Of a stretch of DNA of 62,730 nt, positions 29,869-54,054 are shown piece after piece (within the stretch, counting starts at the first letter, position 1; every line of letters begins with the position of its first letter). Under the pieces are notes generated by a model. That model saw nothing but the letters and a program-made list of their open reading frames with translations. It ran no database searches and was not told the DNA's origin. Source of the stretch: Hirudo medicinalis (taxonomy: Eukaryota; Annelida; Clitellata; Hirudinida; Hirudinidae). Position numbers and translations under genes: made by a program. The stretch is from positions 50,518 through 113,247 of the forward strand of contig MPNW01000362.1 in assembly GCA_011800805.1 (NCBI GenBank), written 5' to 3'.

Positions 29869-30298
29869 TTCCTGCTCGATGTTAATGTTTTGTTTGTGCA
29901 GAAGTTGACAGTTCCATTATTTGTTTGTTTTTTCTGGATGAGACCTTCAATTGAGAATATGTGTATCATTTATTTATGATTGTGAGCCTTGAAACAAGAT
30001 TTGCAACACCACGTTGCATTTGGTAATAAACTTGTCGAAACAATGATGCATTGTCTGGTTTAGTTTTTAAATCACTGAGAAGCAACAGGATAGATGCAGA
30101 ACTTGTTATTCATTTACATGCTGGCGACTTGAGACTTGTAGCGGACGAATACATGGATGGATCTGACTAATAGTTGGGTTAACAATTATCAATTATTTTA
30201 ATTGTTTTTGTGTGAAATTTTTCTGAACTCACTTGTTCGTACATGTTGCCCAATGATTGGGATTGCTACAAAAGGTTTGCAGAGGTAGCAGATGTCAG
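29869..30298. other. Convergent 3' regions of RPN2 and TPD52-like gene
   Basis: Untranslated sequence. AATAAA at 30025-30030 suits RPN2. No convincing exon, although a further 3' exon of the TPD52-like gene cannot be excluded because its last exon contains a strong gtaagt motif. Confidence 0.5.
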
Positions 30299-31421
30299 CT
30301 AGCGGTAGGCTATAGATGCAATGGATGCAAATAAAATTCCAGTTGAACTTACTTTTATGTAACTGCTCTCGCGTATTGTCGAGTGCTTTGTAAACGGAGA
30401 TGACATCCTGAAATCAATCATTTGTGAGGTTGTAGGCGTGTTGCAATTTTTTAGCCTAGTTTTTTTTTGTAATTAGGCCAAGGCATTACCTCCAGTTGCC
30501 TATTGTCTTAGAAGCAAGATTACTCAGAGAGCGCAAAGCTGCATTCGTCTTCATGAAGCTGCGAGGAATAAATAACACATTAAATTTATATTTTAGCCAT
30601 AGACGCGACAATGATTACTATTGAAGGCGACATAGTTAATGATAGAACGTAAAAAGTAAAATAAAATTACGTCTCTGAATGTTTGAGGTTTCGGATGCTC
30701 AACTTGAATTCCGACATGGGCGTGAGACCTAATTTTTTCTTCAGCTGATTTGCAAGTGCCACCTTGGTCTCCAAGAGGGACTTGAGAGATGAGATTTCTT
30801 CCTGAATCTGAGTGGTGAGAGAATTTTTAGATAAAGAGCAAATAAAAAAAAAACATATTACCTGAAAGAGCTCTTTCTCTTTATCCAGCTTGAATGAATC
30901 TTGTTCGTGAGTTGGATCATGGATATCTATATCATCTGACGGAAATAAATGATGCCGCTCATTTAATGAACTCGAAAATATGTAAAGAAACAGAAACATA
31001 ACTAACATCAAATATAGTGTTTACATAATTACCATTGAATAGATCTTTTTTTTAACATTGAAAAACTGAAATAAAACATACTGTATTTTACGGAACCAGC
31101 AATAGAATCAGTGGAGGGAGTTGAGATTTTTTCACGGCCTTCGTCTTTTAACTTTGCCGACTCGGAGCAGGGCGAATTCGTTTTCAAATCACCATCTAAG
31201 GTGGAATCGAAACACGAGGCTAACGAGCGGCATGATAAAACTGGAGATGTACGAGAAATATGAACATCATCGCGTCCTTGTGTAGTGGAAAATTCATCTT
31301 CTGAAGATAGCTCGGACTCGCCAGTATAAATCAGTTTCAAATAAGCAGGATAATTTCGAGCTCCGTCAGCCACCATTTTGTCGATCTTGGCTTTTGACGT
31401 CTGCTTCGTTTTGCGCTCCAT
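30299..31421 (-). CDS. TPD52 family-like coiled-coil protein
   Basis: Five exons, 31421-31082, 30935-30862, 30807-30671, 30558-30490 and 30407-30299, give 729 bases (242 aa) in phase. The middle matches the tumour protein D52 coiled coil (IQEEISSLKSLLETKVALAN, then KKLGLTPMSEFK). The following exons fit the D52 C-terminal pattern (NAALRSLSNLASKTIGNWR, then SSPFTKHSTIRES for the usual NSPTFKSFE). D52 proteins dimerise through the coiled coil and act in vesicle trafficking. The first exon encodes an unusual N-terminal extension rich in Ser and acidic residues (113 aa) that I do not recognise. The end is uncertain: CATAAAA|gtaagt in the last exon is a good donor, so an alternative 3' exon may exist. 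Confidence 0.65.
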
Positions 31422-32982
31422 GAATCCACCAATTATCTATAGAATGATGGCTAGCAGCTTACAACTCATGCTAGAATTTGTATTTACGGATAAATTTAGT
31501 TAAATTACTAATGACTATGCCTTGATAATAACGTCGTTCCGAAACGATGTCAATAAACGTCTGAGCTCCGAGGAAAAGCTGCAGAGGCATTGTAAACGCT
31601 ATTGGACAGGACGGGCCCCTGCTGCAGGAACCGGTGCGGAAACAGTCCCTAACGGCTGATGCATCGACGAATTCGGACTCCATTTGCAGCAATTTTGTCG
31701 TCGATTTTAATACCAATGAGGGTTTTGATAGTTCTGCGACACTTGGATTAATTCTGAGATTACCTTAATCTGATCCTTGTTACGTAGCTTTTTTCAAAAT
31801 TATTTGCTTGAAACTCATAAGTCAATGAAGTTTGAAATCGATATCTAGCGTTCGACAGTGAGCACAAGTTATCGGCGTTAAAGAATCTTTAAAATTGGCT
31901 CAAAACAACCTTTATGACAGGGACAGCTGTGAGGAACGCGCTTCTAGGTGCAGGAGGAATCATTAAGATTTTGCACGGCTAAATGCTCTCACGGAGATGA
32001 CATCAAACAAAATCCAGATCAGCGTGTGATGCGGCAATTCGAAGTAGATTGTCTAGACCAAAGTAGATAGACCGCGCATTTTCGTTTTCATTTATAACCA
32101 ATGTCGCATTACATGTAATGCTACTTACTACGATTACAACTTTAGTGTGACAGTTCATCCACAACCATATAAACACAAGGCATAGATTTTATGTTCTTAC
32201 CTAACCATTTAATGATCTCAAGAAATCCGCGAGACACAGACCGACACAAAATACCTTCTTGCAGCTCAATTTCTTGGGTCCAAAGTCAACGACTCCCCAG
32301 ACACAAATCTCGTACGCTCAACGAGCTCGAAGAACGCGCGCGCGCCCATCTGGAATATGTCAAAGCCGAATGTTTTGTTCCCGATTCATGCACATAACTC
32401 AAGTCATCGCTATGGTCCCACAGCAATCCCTCAGGCTAAAAAAAGCTTAAAAGCAACATCAAAAGCCCCTCCTCACCGGCACGGACAGCTGTCCGTGAAC
32501 CCTGTGCCTCAAATGCTTCTTCCACTTTATAAACAGATCGAGTTTCCTAACACCTGGAGATCGCTCAACCAATCCGTCTGAAGGAAATACGAAGCCCAAT
32601 TTATCAGGTGACTTTGAAAGCAACAAGCGCGGCGATAACCAAAAATAAAACATTAAAAAAACAAGCAGTTTCCTCAATTCCATCCAGTTTTTCAAAACGT
32701 AAGGAAACAGGTGTTCAAAAAAAGTGTTGCAGCTCCAAAAATATTTAGAATTTTTACAGAAGGCCGTCAAAGGTAAACTATATACATGATCAAGGCAGCA
32801 TTCCGTCGAGAGCGTCCGACAGCCACGGTCGAGCCAGTCAACGATCCTCATCTCGAGAAACAAAATATCAGGAAAAAAAACAAAAAAAAAACTGAAAACC
32901 CTGCGGCCTTAGTAATTTTGTATACAAAAGAAATCGATACAAATATGATCAGTCTGCCGAGAAGCCTAACGGCTTCGGAATT
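31422..32982. other. Intergenic between TPD52-like and DP genes
   Basis: About 1.5 kb with no exon I can support. A minus-strand frame at 31716-31471 (81 codons, with a CFRTGSCSRGPSC stretch) could be an upstream exon of the TPD52-like gene, but no homology is seen. Frames at 32191-32863 look like chance. The 3' untranslated region of the DP gene should lie just below 32983. Confidence 0.4.
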
Positions 32983-35900
32983 CTAGTCTGAATCGACGCT
33001 ATCCGTGTAATCAGGAGAAGGCTGGTCGGATCGGGAAGCGCAGCTCGACTGCCTGGAGGCGTCGGTCACCATGCTCCCACCCCAAGTCACCTCTCCGTCC
33101 AGGCTTTCATCGGCATGGAAGCTGGTAAGGAGAGACAGCAAGAGGTAAAAAAGGAGAAAAGACTCGAGCACACTACAAAGAGGCATCATACCCCGAGCTC
33201 GTTCCTGGCTCCAACTTTATCCTTTTTGCCCTGTTAGTCATTTCTGTAAAAATAATAATTGTGGTTCGTCAAAACTCACGACGGGTAAAAATCCAATCCG
33301 CAAACTACCGTATAGCGTATTGTGGAGGGCTGCCGGCACCATTTTCATGGCTTTCTTGAGTTCCTCTTCAGTCGTCGAACCCTTGTCTAGGTTGAGGGCA
33401 AGCCCCATCCTTTTTAGTACCTCTATGTCGTCATGTATGGAGAAAACTTGATCGAAGTTGAAGAGGAACTCGTACCTGTCGGGATTCGAGGTCGTGTTAC
33501 GAGGGTGAATCAATTTACTCCTTGTACAGACTCACTTATCGTTCGATATGCTGCAGTCTATGACAGTCTTCTTACAAGTGGTGAGGAGGATGAACGGGAG
33601 CTGGATGGTGGTGTTTGGAGGGGGGTGACCCTGCGTTTGACAGGCTTTTCGGTTCCTCTCGACGAGCTGCTTGAAGGCGATTTGCTGCAACGAGCCAACG
33701 ATAGTAGAACAAAGCATTCTTAAAAATGAATGCAAAGACTGACGAGCTTTCGCACCTGTTGAACGAGCTCTTTGAGTTGTTGTGATTTGTTCTTCATCCT
33801 CTCGAGAATGTCCCGTTTTTCAGCCTGACAAGAACAAGAATAAGTTACAATCAACAAGCTCACATTTGTTGATTGAGTGCATTTATAAAATAAAACCTGT
33901 TAAGATCTATCACATGTCACGGTAACACTTAATTTGAGACACAACGACCCAAGACCACATCACAGCAAAACAGTGACAATGACATATTTTGCCTTGAACG
34001 TTCAAGATCAAAATTTAGATTCAATGGAATGGTCCCATGCTAATTTTGATTTACAATCTGCCCATGGTAAAACATTCAAGTGACAACCTCGAGGTTTTGG
34101 CACTCTTGGTCGCTGTTTGTCGGCAGTCCGATCCACTTGATCTCCTTCTTCTCCTTCGAGATGATATTCATCGCCATCAGGACGTTCAAGGCGTCGTAAA
34201 CCCTTCGTCTGATGTTCTTCTGGTCGAACGACTGATCGGACTGAAGCATTCGAAAGCAACATATTAATTCAACGGATAATTTATTATTATTCTTATTAAA
34301 ACAACAAAGTAATAATATATCATAAACGATTGAAGTGAATAAAATACACCCGAGGATAAAACCCGTACAAATGGATAGTAAGAAACTAGTAAGTAGAAGA
34401 ACATGTTTCCGATTCCAACCTCCCCGGTGGCAGGATCGAAAATCTCGTTGACGAGTTCGTCGGCCACCTCGTTGTACGAAGTGATTTGTTTCCTCTGAAC
34501 CTTCTCGCAGACCTTCATGGAAAAGTGTCTCAGTCCCTTTCCACTGTGACTGCCTTTTCTCCTCCTGCTGCGAACGACCGGAGCGGATCGAATCAATATT
34601 CGTGGCGAGGCCGAGTTAATATGCGAGGTTATTGACGCGTCCGATTATTTTGATCAATTAATAACAAAATTTTGCCCAGGATGCTAAAATTAGATCAAAA
34701 CAAGCAAAATGCAGGCCTAAATTAAAGTATCCCACATCATGTTCTAATGAACAAAATGACAGAATAAGCAGGTGACGGTACATCGCAAGATAAAATGATC
34801 ACATTTTACTTTTAACCGTTTAAGTTAAACTTATCACGACGCATCATGCGATGGACGCAGTGCCATCAAATCTTAAGGCGTTTCTCGAAATAAGACTGAC
34901 GAAATGTCCACTCACCTCTCGGGAATGTAGGATTCGAGGTTGTCGACGGGCTTCTTTTTGATCTGAGGGACTGCCCACGAGGTCTGATTGGTTTGTTTTG
35001 CAGGAGAAACGAGCTGGTAGAACTTCGGTGCGTTCGGAGTTTTCAACTCTGTTGCCATCTGAAATGATTTCTGGATTTAATTGCAGTCATCGAGCATAAA
35101 AATTTATAAAACAAGCTACTTTAGTAACAGTTATTAAATTATCTCAAATTGCATTTTTTTTAAATTTTCCAAATTATATTGAGACTGCAAGTAAACAGAG
35201 AGAATCATGGGAATCAGGCAAATTTACACAAGTTCAAACATACAAACTATCTTAAAGTGGCAAACTTCCAAAAATAACTTTCCTACTCTGCTAATAGCAG
35301 ATAAAACATATTGAGAACAATTTCATTAAGATTTATGTTAAAAACCCAACTTTTCATTGAACAAACAAAACGAGAGAGCGTCATTATCATAATCTCACTC
35401 CAGATCATCATCATAATTATGATCGTCACAGATCATCCCAGATTATCCTTCATTTAATTAATAAATTAATGACCATGAACAAACAATGACCTGAGTTGGA
35501 GAGGTGAAGTAGAACTGGGGAGTCTGTTGAGCAATTTGAGTGGTCAACTGATGTTTTGGGGGGACCGTTACTGCTATGATCTTGAATGCTGGTGAGGTAA
35601 TGGATGGCAACAGTTGCCAATAAAAGTGACTAATCTCAATACGAACACAGTAGATTATCACTAAACAACTTTAATAAACTTCTAGTGAAAGGCCTATTGA
35701 CTAATTTGTTAGTTGATATCAAACTAATTATAAAACTGACTCTTGTTCTTCTGAGGTTGAATGACCGCTGGAGTCTCCTGCGTTGCCACTTCCACCTCGA
35801 TTACGCCAGCCTGGAAGTGGGAAGGGACAAGAACAAATTAAATTAAATTCCAGCTGCAAGTGTCGACTTAATGAGGAAGAATGCGAACCTCTCTAGCAAT

Positions 35901-36372
35901 TGTGTCGAGTCCTGAGTCAGGATAAAATGACAAAATATCATCGGGCAATGTTGAGTTCATAGAAGTGGAAGCTGAAGTAGAACATGTTTATGGTTTGAGG
36001 TTTAGCACTTGCGAACAATTGGATCAATGAAGTGGTCACAACAAGTTATCATGGATGAGCTATTGATTCTTAGCTAATAACTTAAGAAGGGTTTCCTAGT
36101 AGTGCAAGTTGGTAATTAGGACTCAACTAACAAATGATTTATAGAATCAGCAATTTAATTGTTGCAAAGTCATTGTAGTCTCAGCTTTTAAACATTTAAA
36201 AATTTCTAAACAGCATAGAAACTGCAGGCACAACATTCCGAACACCACGAATATCTTACGATCTAAAAGCAAACCCACTGCTCGAATTTTCGCGCGCCAA
36301 ACAAAACAATTTACCCGCTCCGGAGTGGACCCATGCATCCGAGCCTGCACCTTGCGAGTTCATATTCGACAT
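32983..36372 (-). CDS. TFDP: Transcription factor DP (E2F dimerisation partner)
   Basis: Twelve exons: 36372-36315, 35971-35889, 35810-35741, 35588-35491, 35058-34916, 34567-34420, 34240-34088, 33824-33756, 33684-33536, 33475-33309, 33243-33192 and 33121-32983. They total 1329 bases (442 aa; human TFDP1 410, TFDP2 446), all in phase. The winged-helix DNA-binding domain is almost identical to vertebrate DP, with [31 protein letters not shown], and the DEF-box segment [20 protein letters not shown] followed by [17 protein letters not shown]. The dimerisation coiled coil and the marked-box-like domain ([20 protein letters not shown], then [14 protein letters not shown]) follow, then an acidic Ser-rich tail. 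DP pairs with E2F to control cell-cycle genes. It is divergent to CRYZ. Confidence 0.96.
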
Positions 36373-37238
36373 CAAAGTTGGACCTGTATCGACAATACAC
36401 AACCGTTGCTTCAGTACACGCTCGACCGAAGTATCAGATGCGATAAATAGCGATTTCTAACAAAATGGCGCCCGAATGTGGCGTTTTAACAATTTAATGG
36501 TTATTACAAAAATTGTGAAAAGTAGAATAGTAGGTAATAATTAATAGTGATGGACTAGAACAAACCGGGGTGAGAGAAGTCGTTTCTTTGAAAAGAATCA
36601 GAGAAAGTTCATCTCACACAAACAATCCTTAATTTCAGTTCATCCGCCAGCAATATGCCCACGTGATCATTTTTTTGCACCATGTGATTGTCTTACCCAA
36701 TCAAACTTTTTGCAAAAATAAGAATAAACTTTAATAATATTCACTAAATATTTTAAATCGTATTTAATTTATGTTCTACGGCAGTTTTTGCAGGATAAAG
36801 ATTGGCGGAATGAAACATTGGCTTGAAAGCATGATATTAAATATCATGGTTTTAACAACTTTAACATTTCACCTCTAAGCAAATTCAGAAGTGTCGCATT
36901 TGATGACATGATATTTCTTCAAAATTGACAATAAGAAACTGTTGTCTGTGTGATTTAAGACAGTGCTTATGCGGGTCAGGACATTAATGCTTATGAAGCA
37001 TTATGAAGCCAATTAGAGTTTCTCCAATTGCTCAATAATTTTTCCGAAGATAATGCTCAAACGAAGAGCTTTATGACACAGTTTTTGTTTTAATAGGACT
37101 CTGTTCTAAGTGTTACAACCAATTGCAGATGACTTAATGAGTGGACCTTTAACCTTTGTTAGAAAGTAGTAAAATAACACTTAGTTTAGCATCTAAACTG
37201 ACTTGCATAATAACAAAACTGTTCTCAGAAATCTGGCC
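36373..37238. promoter_or_regulatory. Bidirectional promoter region between DP and CRYZ
   Basis: Spacer of about 870 bases between divergent start codons, with no exon seen. The ttctcag just before the CRYZ start (near 37229) could be a splice acceptor for an upstream non-coding exon. No core promoter motif is called. Confidence 0.45.
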
Positions 37239-39119
37239 ATGAAAGCAGTGGTAGTTAAAAAATTTGGTGGCGTAGAAGTTTTAGAACTCGCCGCCAACGT
37301 TACCTTGCCTGCTCTTATCGGAGATCAAGTACGATTTATTAATCTTGAATATTTGTCGGGGCTCTTGATAATTTTCATTTGCATTTTTGTTTGTTTTCAT
37401 TTTCAGGTAAGAATTAGGGTTGAGAGCGCAGGAGTAAATCCTGTAGATACGTACATAAGAGAAGGAGCGTTTTTCAAGCCTGATTTGCCATATACACCTG
37501 GAAAAGATGGTGCCGGTATCGTAGATGCTTGCGGAGCAAACGTGAAAAGATTGAAGGGAGGTTGACATCTAAACTTAACCATGAAAATGCGTTCACAATC
37601 TCAATATCACAATGCAGGTTGGAGACAGAGTTTACTTTTGTTCAAGTGTGTCTGGCAGTTATGCACAGTACTGCACTACGCCTGAAGATCACACTTTCAA
37701 GCTGCATGATAATCTTTCTTTCCAACAAGGAGCAGCAATTGGGATTGCTTACTTTACAGCCTACAGAGCATTGATAACCAAGGCACATGCCACAAAGGGA
37801 CAATCAGTGTTGATTCATGGTGCCAGTGGAGGGGTAGAAATTATGCACTTTGTTGAGCATTGGAAAAACATTAGTTAAACATTCATTGGAATTGTTTAAT
37901 ATTTCTCAATCAGGAAATTATTTTCAGATTATTATTAAAATTATTTATTTAAGAGTTTTGAGTTAGTTTTTCAATATTTGTTATGCAATAACTAGTTTCT
38001 CATTAGGTTGGTCTGGCCTGCTGCCAAATAGCCAAGCATCTGGGTTTGCAAGTTTTTGGAACTGCAGGAACTGAAAAAGGCTTAAAGCTCATCGAGCAGA
38101 ATGGAGTGACACATGCCTTCAATCACAATAGAGGGGGTTACATTGATGAAATAAAGGTGAATAAACTATCTAGAGAAATAAATTAATTATACAATTCCAG
38201 CAAAAGGATTAGGAAATTCACATTGTATCTAATCAAACAGTTTAAATTCCCAGGATCTGGAACTCATTGCTTAAATTTCATCAAGATGTCATTTATATAT
38301 AAATTTAATTAGTTTAGTTGGTGATTTTTAGAAAGTTTAGAAAGAGTAGATTGTTAATATAAATGGTATTCCATCAGGAAATCCATGTTTTAATAATATT
38401 GACACTTCATAAATGTCGAGCATAATTGAAGGTGTTTATGGAAGAATTTATGAACAAACATTCCTAATAATGGGGAAATGGTATAATTACAGAACATATC
38501 TGGTGATAAGATAAACATCATTGTTGAGATGCTAGCCAACAAGAATTTTGAGAAAGATCTCGAGTTAATCTCACAGGCTGGAACAATAGTGGTAAGACTT
38601 AACTGACATCATTTTATTGCAAATTGGAGGTGATTTGACATTCATTTGACATTGGCAAACAGATCGTTGGCAGCAGAGGAAAGGCAGATTTTGATCCTCG
38701 TACATTGTTCGCGAAGGAGGTTGTCGTCACTGGAGTGATGCTTTTCGAGACGACGAAGGCAAGTCGTGATGCAAATAAATATTTTTATTCTCTGAAATGA
38801 CATTAAGGGTTTTAAAGTTAATGGAAATAAATGGTTACATTATGAAAAATATGTTATTGAATAGTATTGGCTGCATTCTCAACAGATCGTGCTGACCCTG
38901 CAACAGACTACCATGAATATTATTTGTTATTCACATTTCATTTATCGACAGGATCAGTGGGCAGAGACTGGGAAATTCTTTGATGATGGACAGAAAGTGG
39001 GTTGGTTGAAACCACTTGTTGGGAAAGAATACAAGCTAGAAGAAGTCCAAGCAGCGCACAAAGAAGTCATCGAGCACGACGGGGGGTCATTTGGAAAAAT
39101 TGTCCTAACCATCAATTAA
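37239..39119 (+). CDS. CRYZ: Quinone oxidoreductase / zeta-crystallin-like (MDR family)
   Basis: Seven exons: 37239-37328, 37407-about 37541, 37618-37833, 38007-38156, 38493-38591, 38663-38758 and 38952-39119. The product is about 317-322 aa (human 329). It contains the GroES-like N-domain ([24 protein letters not shown]), the NADPH-binding GASGGVG spanning a splice junction, and the C-terminal GKIVLTIN typical of the family. It reduces quinones with NADPH in the cytosol. The exon 2 donor is not settled: AAC|gtgaaa keeps phase but drops about five conserved-looking residues, while the next gt, after GGGAG, breaks phase. Intron 6 starts with GC (ACGAAG|gcaagt), a non-canonical but well-formed GC-AG intron. 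AATAAA at 39458-39463 fits its 3' end. Confidence 0.9.
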
Positions 39120-39598
39120 CGTTCAGCGAGATGAACAAGTTGAAGCCAAAGCTTTTCATTCATGCCTATCCTCAGAGGATGCTAGTTGGGCTACTTACTC
39201 TATTCATTTTTGAACGATGTTTGATTGCGCTTGTTTTAATTATATTGTTAATTACGTTGCCATAGTAACATTTAATTATAATGCTTTATTCTCCATTTAT
39301 GTTTTCCATCGATTCCAACTTTCTGTTAGTGGGCCTTCAGCTTTTGTTTATGAATAATTAGATAAATATTATATTAAACTAATATCACCACAAGGAAATG
39401 CTATTTATAATGCTCTGGCGTTAATCGAAACTTTTACTCTTTTGATTTAAAAATGAAAATAAAATTCAAACAAGTGCTTAATTACAGGGTGATTAATGTC
39501 ATGAACCACATGCTTTACTCTGATGCCACATCGGTCCCGAAGCAAAAGAATTATTAAATATAATAATAGCACATTTCTTGATTTCGGCCAGTCATGTC
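39120..39598. other. CRYZ 3' region
   Basis: Untranslated and intergenic sequence with AATAAA at 39458-39463 on the plus strand. No coding exon. Confidence 0.5.
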
Positions 39599-39715
39599 AG
39601 CATGCATCTCAAGGTCTGTAAAGCTGCTCCTCTGTCGGTTAAGTTGTACCAGGCAAAGTTCTGCTCTTGCCTTGCGAGTGCCATCTTTTCCCTTGTTGAA
39701 GCAACATTCACCTAT
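39599..39715 (-). CDS. Possible terminal exon of an unidentified minus-strand gene
   Basis: A frame opens after a tag acceptor and encodes VNVASTREKMALARQEQNFA followed by about 19 residues ending in a stop. The composition is coding-like and it is preceded by an acceptor, but I found no upstream exon with confidence in 39716-41300. It could be a small gene starting at the internal methionine, a last exon, or chance. I do not recognise the family. Confidence 0.3.
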
Positions 39716-41375
39716 GAATTAATTTTCTTTGTCAAAGTCAAGAAATAAATTAGATTTATTTAGAGTGAGAAATTGTCCAGGACATGTACCATCATTTTGG
39801 CATGATGTCAATTAATAACTGACAATGTTTCAACCAGTGTACAAATAGCGGAAAGAGCACAAAACATTTTAGGATATTGGAATATCATAATTATTATTGT
39901 TGTCTGATTTTAGCAGTAACTTTATTGAATATTTTGCTCAGATCATTATGTGCTTGCTCATGTTGCTACTAACGGTAAAAGCAGTCCAGAACTGGCCTTC
40001 AATACCATGACTTGCAAGGAGATGAATGCAAATTGATACCAAGTCATTTTCAAGGTCCATATTTTGCTTATGGTTTCGGGAAGGAGCCGGCATTTCGAAT
40101 TCGTCGACCCTAATTTTGAATAAATGAGGTGACCAATCAATTAACCAGACGAATGTTGGTTTGCAAGGTCATATTGTTTACTTGATATTATGACATGACC
40201 AAGTTTCTCGTGGAAATGTCAGTGGTTCAGTGAGTTGGGGATTGTCACATGTGATAACCCGGCCTGACACTATCGTAGATATGTTAAATTGCTTGCCTGA
40301 TGAAGCAATAAATTCCATTCAATTTTATATTAAATCAAATCATATTGCTTAGCTGTAAAATGCAATTTGTTATCTGACTATGATAAATCATTGAAGTTTA
40401 GTTAATTGAAATGAAAGCAGTGATGAAAATATTGATTTATTACAAATAGCTATGCTTTTAAAGTACTAGTATGTCGAAATGTTATGCAATCGGAAATAAG
40501 CGTAATATAATTTGTTAACCTGGTACATACTCCGAGCAAGCTAAATCAATCAAAACTGTGACGAGTAAAACATGGCTAAGCAACCAATGTCTCGAAGACA
40601 CTTGAAGCATGTAAAACACCTGTCTGCTGGCCTTACCAAAACCAAACGAAAATAAAGCTGTTTATATCGGTCTCTAAAAAATCGAGTTAAGGGTCGTCTA
40701 TAAACAACATAGCCCACCTAATGAAGGTGAAAAAAACATAAGAGAAATTACAATTACCCACAAGCCCCTCATACTACATTTACATAAAACAAAATGTTAA
40801 ATGTCATGATCACAACATTAATCAATCGAAGTATTGTTAGAACCATCCTGGACATTATTACATCATGCAACTTAAGTCGTTACATAACTAAAATAAAATA
40901 AATATTTCAGAAAAAAACATGGTTAATATGTAAATACCAAGTTAAACGGCCATCAAGGATTATAAACCTAGAACATACAAGAACTAGCAGGCTGCATGGC
41001 AATACAATGTGTTAAATTGAATGCTAGGATTGTCTACTCGTTAAAATTTTGTCAATATTAAATGGTAATTTATTTGCGCAAAAGAGAATATCAATGTCTA
41101 GCAGTTCGTTATTGGTGGCAGAAATCAGATCATCTGTGGTTTTACCTGAGCAAAGTTAACAATGTTTCAAATTGAAACGAATTTTTAACTAAACAAAATT
41201 TGTGTTTCATAACAATTAAATAAAATAAAATAAAATAAAAATTGCTCACAGTAACTTAAGCGCTTCAACATCACGTTTGCATGGATATAAATTAAATTCG
41301 TATTCCCAATCAGTAACTATGTTTGTGTTCCGCTTATTATTGTAGGCGTAGATTACAATTTATAAAAAGGTCGTA
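39716..41375. other. Intergenic, myosin XVIII upstream region
   Basis: AT-rich sequence with several short frames but none with coding character. It should contain the promoter of the myosin XVIII gene. Confidence 0.4.
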
Positions 41376-53747
<12,372 letters not shown>

Positions 53748-54054
53748 CTGAGCGACAGACTGAACAAAAGCTGAGGCGCTTTCAGGAGTTGGTTTTGAAA
53801 TTTCTCTCTCGAGCCTAGTTGAGAAAATAATGACAGCAGCTCGGCAGCCCACCACATCCTATTGATGCTCGGTCAATTAGGGGGTCACAACGTTGTTGTT
53901 GTTGATGCTACTACTGCTGCTACTTGCTTTTCTCTCGTTTTGGAGTCAGTATCTAAATTTAAACACGTCTACTTATTTCTAGAAGTAGAATCGAATTGTC
54001 TGCTTTAATTACTGGAAATAGTTGTAAATTCGAAGGAGAATTAATTCGTTTGAG

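Noticed and set aside
31471..31716. Minus-strand 81-codon frame with a Cys-rich stretch
   Set aside because: No homology, no clear splice linkage to the TPD52-like gene, and the length is within chance expectation.
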